Part shown: positions 57,775 through 64,000 of the stretch, one piece after another
Numbering within the stretch: position 1 is the stretch's first letter
Layout of the letters: each line of letters opens with the position of its first letter
Notes under the pieces: generated by a model
The model's database searches: none
Told to the model about the DNA's origin: nothing
Seen by the model: only the letters and a program-made list of their open reading frames with translations
Assembly: GCA_034359265.1 (NCBI GenBank)
Contig: CP136897.1
Span: 36,009,501 to 36,073,500 of the forward strand
Source: Canna indica
Taxonomy: Eukaryota; Streptophyta; Magnoliopsida; Zingiberales; Cannaceae
Direction: 5' to 3'
DNA: 64,000 bases
Made by a program: the position numbers and the translations under genes

Positions 57775-57893
57775 GGGTGCGATCATACTAGTACTAACGC
57801 ACCGGATCCCATCAGAACTCCGAAGTGAAGCGTGCTTGCGCGATAGTGGTACTAGGATGGGTGACCACTTGGGAAGTCCTCATGTTGCACCTT
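57775..57893 (+). rRNA. 5S rRNA: 5S rRNA, full length
   Basis: Differs at C15T, C18T, T53G, G65C, G70T, A74G, C93A, C95T, G108A. Confidence 0.86.
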
Positions 57894-58247
57894 TTTTTTT
57901 TAACCTATTTGAGTGCATGACGAGCTCATTTTTTTTACCAATCTTTCTAACCAAACGTTAAGGACGGACGACGTCGTCGCCATAAAATTTGGCTGTCGAT
58001 CGCCCTCCGCAACCTCTACGACCGGCTCGATCGACCAACCGACCTGAAAAATTAAAATTTGTAAATAAATAAGAAAAATAACATTTCAATTATTATTTTT
58101 CGTTTAAAACGGACGTAACTCCGTGCATTATTGTTCGATTTCAGCTTTTCACGTGGCGCTGAAAGGCGCGCGAAGAGAGGAAGAAAATGACCCCGAGTTG
58201 TCCCTCGGACGCTCACCCTTATTAGCCAACGATCAGAAGTGCATGAC

Positions 58248-58366
58248 GGGTGCGATCATACTAGTACTAACGCACCGGATCCCATCAGAACTCCGAAGTG
58301 AAGCGTGCTTGCGCGAGAGTGGTACTAGGATGGGTGACCCCTTGGGAAGTCCTCGTGTTGCACTTT
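58248..58366 (+). rRNA. 5S rRNA: 5S rRNA, full length
   Basis: Differs at C15T, C18T, T53G, G65C, A74G, C95T, C117T. Partner of 42408. Confidence 0.87.
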
Positions 58367-58732
58367 TTTTTTTACTACCTATTTGATTGCACAACGAGAT
58401 CATTTTTTTACCAATCTTTCTAACCAAACGTTAAGGATGGACGACGTCGTCGCCATAAATCTTGGCTGTCGATCGTCCGCGCGGGGCCCGCCGCAACCTC
58501 TACGGCAGGCTCGATCGAGCAACCGACCCGAAAAATTAAAATTTGTAAATAAATAAGAAAAATAACATTGCAATTATTATTTTTCGTTTAAAACATGCGT
58601 AACTTCGTGCATTATTGTCCGATTTCAGCTTTTGACGTGGCGCTGAAAGGCGCGCGAAGAGATGAAGAAAATGACCCCCGAACTCTCCCACGGACGCTCA
58701 CCTTTATTAGCCGACGATCAGAAGTGCATGAC

Positions 58733-58851
58733 GGGTGCGATCATATGAGCACTAACGCACCGGATCCCATCAGAACTTCGAAGTTAAGCGTGCTTGTGCG
58801 AGAGTAGTACTAGGATGGGTAACCCCCTGGGAAGTCCTCGCGTTGCACCTT
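58733..58851 (+). rRNA. 5S rRNA: 5S rRNA, full length
   Basis: Differs at C14T, C15G, C46T, G65T, G89A, T109C. Partner of 42893. Confidence 0.87.
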
Positions 58852-59217
58852 TTTTTTACTACCTATTTGATTGCACGACGAGATCGTTTTTTTTACCAAT
58901 CTTTCTAACCAAACGTTAAAGACGGACGACGTCGTCAATATAAAATTTGGCTGTCGATCGCCCGCGCGGGGCCCGCCGCAAACACTACGGCCGGCTCCAT
59001 CGACCAACCGACCCGAAAAATTAAAATTTGTAAATAAATAAGAAAAATAACATTTCAATTATTATTTTTCGTTTAAAACAGGCGTAACTCCGTGCATTAT
59101 TGTCCGATTTCAGCTGTTCACGTGGCGCTGAAAGGCGCGCGAAGAGATGAAGAAAATGACCCCCGAACTCTCCCTCGGACGCTCACCCTTATTAGCCGAC
59201 GATCAGAAGTGCATAAC

Positions 59218-59336
59218 GGGTGTGATCATACTAGTACTAACGCACCGGATCCCATCAGAACTCCGAAGTGAAGCGTGCTTGCGCGAGAGTGGTACTAGGA
59301 TGGGTGACCCCTTGGGAAGTCCTCGTGTTGCACTTT
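59218..59336 (+). rRNA. 5S rRNA: 5S rRNA, full length, mosaic
   Basis: Differs at C6T, C15T, C18T, T53G, G65C, A74G, C95T, C117T. The gene body is that of 58248, but the upstream spacer and gcataac leader are those of the unit at 43379. Confidence 0.87.
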
Positions 59337-59701
59337 TTTTTTTACTACCTATTTGATTGCACAACGAGATCATTTTTTTACCAATCTTTCTAACCAAACG
59401 TTAAAGATGGACGACGTCGTCGCCATAAAATTTGGCTGTCGATCGCCCGCGCGGGGCTCGCCGCAAACTCTACGGCCGGCTCCATCGACCAACCGACCCA
59501 AAAAATTAAAATTTGTAAATAAATAAGAAAAATAACATTTCAATTATTATTTTTCGTTTAAAACAGCCGTAACTCCGTGCATTATTGTCCGATTTTAGCT
59601 TTTCACGTGGCGCTGAAAGGCGCGCGAAGAGACGAAGAAAATGACCCCGAGCTGTCCCTCGGACGCTCACCCTTATTAGCGGACGATCAGAAGTGCATGA
59701 C

Positions 59702-59820
59702 GGGTGCGATCATATCAACACTAACGCACCGGATCCCATCAGAACTTTGAAGTTAACTGTGCTTGTGCGAGAGTAGTACTAGGATGGGTGACCCCCTGGG
59801 ATGTCCTCGAGTTGCACTTG
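59702..59820 (+). rRNA. 5S rRNA: 5S rRNA, full length, diverged
   Basis: Differs at C14T, G17A, C46T, C47T, G56C and C57T (both A box), G65T, A101T, T109A, C117T. Stop TTGTCTTTTT is doubly interrupted. Confidence 0.84.
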
Positions 59821-60265
59821 TCTTTTTACAACCTATTTGATTGCACGACGAGATTATTTTTTTTGCCAATTTTTCTAACCAAACGTTAAGGACGGACGAC
59901 GTAGTCGCCATAAAATTTGGCTGTCGATCGCCCGCGCGGGTCCCGCCGCAACCTCTACGGCAGGCTCGATCGACCAACCGACCCGAAAAATTAACATTTG
60001 TAAATAAATAAGGAAAATAACATTTCAATTATTATTTTTCGTTTAAAACGGGCGTAACTCCGTGCATTATTATCCGATTTCAGCTTTTCACGTGGCGCTG
60101 AAAGGCGCGCGAAGAGACGAAGAAAATGACCCCGAGCTGTTCCTCGGACGCTCACCCTTATTAGCCGACGATCAGAAGTGCATGATGGGTGCGATCATAC
60201 CAGCACTAACGCACCGGATCCGATCAGAACTCCGAAGTTAAGTGTGCTTGGGCGAGAGTAGTATT

Positions 60266-60273
60266 AGGATGGG
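60266..60273. repeat. Target site duplication, left
   Basis: AGGATGGG, nt 80-87 of the interrupted gene (start of the C box). Confidence 0.9.
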
Positions 60274-60380
60274 TAGGGGTGAGCAAACTTTACCGATTCA
60301 CCGAAACCGAACCAAAACCGACCGAACCGAAACCAATTTAACCGAACCGAATTAACCAAATTAACCGATGCTCACCCCTA
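60274..60380. mobile_element. 107-bp hAT-type MITE inserted in a 5S gene
   Basis: The element begins TAGGGGTGAGCA and ends TGCTCACCCCTA, perfect 12-bp terminal inverted repeats. It is flanked on both sides by AGGATGGG (60266-60273 and 60381-60388), an 8-bp target duplication equal to nt 80-87 of the host 5S gene. Length adds up: 119 + 107 + 8 = 234 bp for the split gene. The interior is a run of ACCGAA/AACCGA-like short repeats with no coding capacity. An 8-bp duplication and TIRs of this form fit the hAT superfamily; it is non-autonomous and needs a transposase from elsewhere. Confidence 0.9.
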
Positions 60381-60388
60381 AGGATGGG
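60381..60388. repeat. Target site duplication, right
   Basis: Second AGGATGGG, after which the 5S sequence continues with TGACCCCC. Confidence 0.9.
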
Positions 60389-60772
60389 TGACCCCCTCGG
60401 AAGTCCTCGTGTTGCACCTTTTTTTTTAACCTATTTGATTGCATGACGAGATCATTTTTTTTACCAATCTTTCTAACCAAACGTTAAGGACGGACGACGT
60501 CGTCGCCATAAAATTTGGCTGTCGATCGCCCGCCGCAACCTCTACAGCCGGCTCGATCGACCAACCGACCCGAAAAATTAAAATTTGTAAATAAATAAGA
60601 AAAATAACATTTCAATTATTATTTTTCATTTAAAACGGGCGTAACTCCGTGCATTATTGTTCGATTTCAGCTTTTCACGTGGCGCTGAAAGGCGCGCGAA
60701 GAGAGGAAGAAAATGACCCCGAGTTGCCCTCGGACGCTCACCCATATTAGCCGACGATCAGAAGTGCATGAC

Positions 60773-60891
60773 GGGTGTGATCATACTAGCACTAACGCAC
60801 CGGATCCCATCAGAACTCCGAAGTGAAGCGTGCTTGCGCGAGAGTGGTACTAGGATGGGTGACCCCTTGGGAAGTCCTCGTGTTGCACCTT
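60773..60891 (+). rRNA. 5S rRNA: 5S rRNA, full length
   Basis: Differs at C6T, C15T, T53G, G65C, A74G, C95T. Confidence 0.88.
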
Positions 60892-61258
60892 TTTTTTTAC
60901 TACCTATTTGATTGCACGACGAGATCATTTTTTTTACCAATCTTTCTAACCAAACGTTAAGGACGGACGACGTCGTCGCTATAAATCTTGGCTGTCGATC
61001 GCCCGCGCGGGGCCCGCCGCAACCTCTACGGAAGGCTCGATCGAGCAACCGACCTGAAAAATTAAAATTTGTAAATAAATAAGGAAAATAACATTTCAAT
61101 TATTATTTTTCGTTTAAAACGGGCGTAACTCCGTGCATTATTGTCCGATTTCAGCTTTTCACATGGCGCTGAAAGGCGCGCAAAGAGACGAAGAAAATGA
61201 CCCCCGAACTCTCCCTCGGACGCTCACCATTATTAGCCGACGATTAGAAGTGCATGAC

Positions 61259-61377
61259 GGGTGCGATCATACTAGCACTAACGCACCAGATCGCATCAGA
61301 ACTCCGAAGTGAAGCGTGCTTCCGCGAGAGTGGTACTAGGATGGGTGACCCCTTGGGAAGTCCTCGTGTTGCACCTT
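61259..61377 (+). rRNA. 5S rRNA: 5S rRNA, full length
   Basis: Differs at C15T, G30A, C35G, T53G, G64C, G65C, A74G, C95T. BamHI site lost. Confidence 0.86.
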
Positions 61378-61742
61378 TTTTTTTTCTACCTATTTGATTG
61401 CACGACGAGATCATTTTTTTACCAATCTTTCTAACCAAACGTTAACGACGGACGACGTCGTCGCCATAAATCTTGGCTGTCGATCGCCCGCACGGGGCCC
61501 GCCGCAACCACTACGGCCGGCTAGATCGACCAACAAACCCGAAAAATTAAAATTTGTAAATAAATAAGAAAAATAACATTTCAATTATTATTTTTCGTTT
61601 AAAACGGGCGTAACTCCGTGCATCATTGTCCGATTTCAGCTTTTCACGTGGCGCTGAAAGGCGCGCAAAGAGACGAAGAAAATGACCCCGAGCTGTCCCT
61701 CGGACGCTCACCCTTATTAGCCGACGATCAGAAATGCATGAT

Positions 61743-61861
61743 GGGTGCGATCATACCAGCACTAACGCACCGGATTCCATCAGAACTCCGAAATTAAGCG
61801 TGCTTGGGCGAGAGTAGTACTTGGATGGGTGACCCCCTAGGAAGTCCTCGTGTTGCACCTT
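61743..61861 (+). rRNA. 5S rRNA: 5S rRNA, full length
   Basis: Differs at C34T, G51A, A80T, G97A. T at -1. Confidence 0.89.
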
Positions 61862-62227
61862 TTTTTTTACTACCTATTTGATTGCACGACGAGATAATTT
61901 TTTTTACCAATCTTTCTAACCAAACGTTAAGAACGGACAACGACGTCGCCATAAAATTTGGCTATCGATCGCCCGCGCGGGGCCCGTCGCAACCTCTACG
62001 GCCAGCTCGATCGTCCAACCCACCCGAAAAATTAAAATTTGTAAATAAATAAGAAAAATAACATTTCAATTATTATTTTTCGTTTAAAACCGGCGTAACT
62101 CCGTGCATTATTATCTGATTTCAGCTTTTCACGTGGCGCTGAAACGCGCGCGAAGAGACCAAGAAAATGACCCCGAGTTGTTCGTCGGACGCTCACCCTT
62201 ATTAGCCGACGATCAGAAGTGCGTATC

Positions 62228-62346
62228 GGGTGTGATCATACCAGCACTAACGCTCTAGATCCCATCAGAACTCCGAAGTTAAGCGTGCTTGGCCGAGAGT
62301 AGTACTAGGATGGGTGACGCCCTGGGAAATCCTCGCGTTGTACCTT
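62228..62346 (+). rRNA. 5S rRNA: 5S rRNA, full length
   Basis: Differs at C6T, A27T, C29T, G30A, G66C, C92G, G102A, T109C, C114T. Confidence 0.86.
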
Positions 62347-62712
62347 TTTTTTACTACCTATTTGATTGCACGACAAGATCATTTTTTTTACAAATCTTTC
62401 TAACCAAACGTTAAGAATGGACGACGTCGTCGCCATAAATCTTGGCTGTCGATCGCCCCCGCGGGGCCCACCGCAACCTCTACGGCCGGCTTGATCGACC
62501 AACCGACCCGAAAAATTAAAATTTGTAAATAAATAAGAAAAATAACATTTCAATTATTATTTTTCGTTTAAAACGGGCGTAACTCCGTGCATTATTGTCC
62601 GATTTCAGCTTTTCACGTGGCGCTGAAAGGCGCGCAAAGAGACGAAGAAAATGACCCCCGAACTCTCCCTCGGACGCTCACCCTTATTAGCCGACGATCA
62701 GAAGTGTGTATC

Positions 62713-62831
62713 GGTTGTGATCATACCAGCACTAACGCTCTAGATCCAATCAGAACTCCGAAGTTAAGCGTGCTTGCGCGAGAGTGGTACTTGGATGGGT
62801 GAACCCTTGGGAAGTCCTCGTGTTGCACCTT
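62713..62831 (+). rRNA. 5S rRNA: 5S rRNA, full length
   Basis: Differs at G3T, C6T, A27T, C29T, G30A, C36A, G65C, A74G, A80T, C91A, C95T. T-run broken by A (TTTTATTTTT). Confidence 0.85.
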
Positions 62832-63198
62832 TTATTTTTACTACCTATTTGATTGCACGACGAGATCATTTTTTTTACCAATCTTTCTAACCAAACGTTA
62901 AGGACGGACAACGTCGTCGCCATAAATCTTGGCTGTCGATCGCCCGCGTGGGGCCCGCCGCAACCTCTACGGCCGGCTCGATCGACGAACCGACCCAAAA
63001 AATTAAAATTTGTAAATAAATAAGAAAAATAACATTTCAATTATTATTTTTCGTTTAAAACGGGCGTAACTCCGTGCATTATTGTCCGATTTCAGCTTTT
63101 CACGTGGCGCTGAAACGCGCGCGAAGAGATGAAGAAAATGACCCCGAGTTGTCCCTCGGACGCTCACCCTTATTAGCCGACGATCAGAAGTGCATGAC

Positions 63199-63317
63199 GG
63201 GTGCGATCATACTAGCACTAACGCACCGGATCCCATCAGAACTTCGAGGTTCAGCGCGCTTGCGCGAGAGTGGTACTAGGATGGGTGACCCCTTGGGAAG
63301 TCCTCGTGTTGCACCTT
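63199..63317 (+). rRNA. 5S rRNA: 5S rRNA, full length
   Basis: Differs at C15T, C46T, A50G, A54C and T59C (all three in the A box), G65C, A74G, C95T. T-run broken by A. Confidence 0.86.
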
Positions 63318-63685
63318 TTATTTTTACTACCTATTTGATTGCACGACGAGATCATTTTTTTTACCAATCTTTCTAAACAAACGTTAAGGACGGACGATGT
63401 CGTCGCCATAAAATTTGGCTGTCGATCGCCCGCGCGGGGCCCGCCGCAACCTCTACGGCCGGCTCGATCGACCAACCAACTCGGAAAATTAAAATTTGTA
63501 AATAAATAAGAAAAATAACGTTTTAATTATTATTTTTCGTTTAAAACGGGCGTAACTCCGTGCATTATTGTCCGATTTCAGCTTTTCACTTGGCGCTGAA
63601 AGGCGCGCAAAGAGACGAAGAAAATGACCCCCGAACTCTCCCTCGGACGCTCACCCTTATTAGCCGACGATCAGAAGTGCATATC

Positions 63686-63804
63686 GGGTGTGATCATACC
63701 AGCACTAACGCACCGGATCCCATCAAAACTCCGAAGTTAAGCGTGCTTGGGCGAGAGTTGTACTAGGATGGGTGACCCCCTAGGAAGTCCTCACGTTGTA
63801 CCTT
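63686..63804 (+). rRNA. 5S rRNA: 5S rRNA, full length
   Basis: Differs at C6T, G41A, A74T, G97A, G108A, T109C, C114T. Last gene; the window ends in its spacer. Confidence 0.88.
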
Positions 63805-64000
63805 TTTTTTACTACATATTTGATTGCATGACGAGATAATTTTTTTTACCAATCTTTCTAACCAAACGTTAAGGACGGACGACGTCGTCGCCATAAATCT
63901 TGGCTGTCGATCGCCCGCGCGGGGCCCGCCGCAACCTCTACGGCCGGCTCGATCGACCAATCGACCCGAAAAATTAAAATTTGTAAATAAATAAGAAAAA

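Larger units (their letters stand above)
60187..60420 (+). pseudogene. 5S gene split by a MITE in the C box
   Basis: Nt 1-87 occupy 60187-60273 and nt 80-119 resume at 60381 after the 107-bp element and 8-bp target duplication. Apart from the insertion it differs only at C36G, C57T, C78T and G97C. A box and intermediate element remain, but the C box is displaced from them by 115 bp, so TFIIIA-dependent transcription should fail. Leader gcatgat puts T at -1. Confidence 0.93.
1..64000 (+). repeat. Plant nuclear 5S rDNA tandem array
   Basis: Head-to-tail repeat with a usual period of 485-486 bp; no unit is inverted. Each unit is a 119-nt 5S gene plus a spacer of about 366 bp. Every ordinary spacer holds, in order: a T-run of about 9; 30 nt; a second T-run of 8; the 12-bp palindrome GACGACGTCGTC; a GC-rich block (GCCCGCGCGGGGCCCGCCGC); a GATCGACC-rich piece; about 75 bp of A/T-rich DNA; a conserved stretch beginning CGTAACTCCGTGCATTATTG; a weak CCGAG/CTCGG hairpin; and TTATTA at -29. 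I see nothing else in spacers unless listed separately. Two leader forms alternate: gcatgac and gcatatc. Promoter boxes by standard 5S numbering are A box nt 50-64, intermediate element 67-72 and C box 80-97. 5S identity is certain; which copies are transcribed is not knowable from sequence. Confidence 0.98.

Noticed and set aside
60274..60380. MITE as a SINE or LTR fragment
   Set aside because: It has perfect terminal inverted repeats and an 8-bp target duplication, no A-tail, no tRNA-like boxes and no TG...CA ends.
3544..63040. Recurrent minus-strand frames of about 91 codons beginning MKCYFSYLFTNFNFSGR and similar plus-strand frames of 66-89 codons
   Set aside because: They recur at the 485-bp period, run through T-runs and antisense to the 5S gene, and are broken or shifted in many units. 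They are by-products of a conserved repeat, with no recognisable protein domain.
1..64000. CRISPR-like or viral repeat array
   Set aside because: Repeat units are about 485 bp, each with a complete 5S gene; spacers are homologous to each other, not unique.
1..64000. Cassandra-type TRIM retrotransposons, whose LTRs carry 5S-derived sequence
   Set aside because: Cassandra elements have only a 5S-like part in dispersed LTRs with a primer-binding site and polypurine tract. Here the whole gene with its stop repeats head to tail at a constant period and no LTR features are seen.
1..64000. Bacterial, plastid or mitochondrial 5S
   Set aside because: The sequence is the eukaryotic land-plant nuclear type with A/IE/C boxes and T-run stops, in long tandem array.
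1..64000. Unit inversions or interspersed 35S rDNA
   Set aside because: All copies read on the + strand and no 18S, 5.8S or 25S sequence was recognised.
1..64000. A new biological system encoded in the window
   Set aside because: Apart from 5S rDNA and one 107-bp MITE I find no gene-bearing DNA; the interest is in array evolution, not in a new system.

Overview
The whole window is one head-to-tail array of nuclear 5S ribosomal RNA genes (5S rDNA), all on the + strand, from what is almost certainly a flowering plant. Each repeat of about 485 bp holds a 119-nt 5S gene with the land-plant consensus (GGATCC at nt 30-35, A box AGTTAAGCGTGCTTG, C box AGGATGGGTGACC) and a spacer of about 366 bp. 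The spacer starts with a T-run (the Pol III stop) and ends with a TTATTA TATA-like element at -29 and usually C at -1. The species cannot be told from the sequence. I see no protein gene, tRNA gene, CRISPR array or other RNA gene.

Reading by eye I count 139 5S copies or fragments: 125 span nt 1-119 (12 of these have a small indel), one is cut by the window start, 12 are truncated and one is split by a transposable element. No copy matches the array consensus exactly; the closest is at 51512-51630, with two differences. The copies fall into recurring linked-variant lineages (for example C15T+G65C+A74G, C57G+T109C, C14G+G41A+C44A, G2A+T62A, G17C+C61T). All seven CpG sites of the gene show both C-to-T and G-to-A variants, the mark expected of methylated, partly silenced repeats. 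This looks like a diverged part of a 5S locus rather than a homogenised core.

Layout. 1-12.6 kb is the most rearranged part: truncated genes with short shared sequence at the breakpoints, themselves re-copied. 12.6-18.7 kb is fairly regular and dominated by the G65C/A74G lineage. 18.7-27.4 kb is an eight-unit higher-order repeat present twice, the second copy with two extra units. 27.4-33 kb is regular. 33.1-41.1 kb is repeated at 48.9-56.5 kb (offset about 15,828 bp), with small differences between the copies. 44.3-48.4 kb holds a three-unit 1421-bp higher-order repeat three times in a row. 56.5-64 kb is mosaic and includes a 107-bp hAT-type MITE inserted in the C box of a 5S gene (element 60274-60380, 8-bp target duplication).

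The copies do not form a pathway: each is a separate Pol III unit with its internal promoter (A box, intermediate element, C box), bound in plants by TFIIIA and TFIIIC, making the 5S RNA of the large ribosomal subunit. What is of interest is the history recorded in the array: stepwise duplication, deletion between short direct repeats, mosaics and one transposon hit. Positions inside genes below use 5S numbering (nt 1 = first G of GGGTGCGATC); substitutions are given against the array consensus and were read by eye. Near-identical blocks could also reflect assembly choices, which needs long reads to settle.
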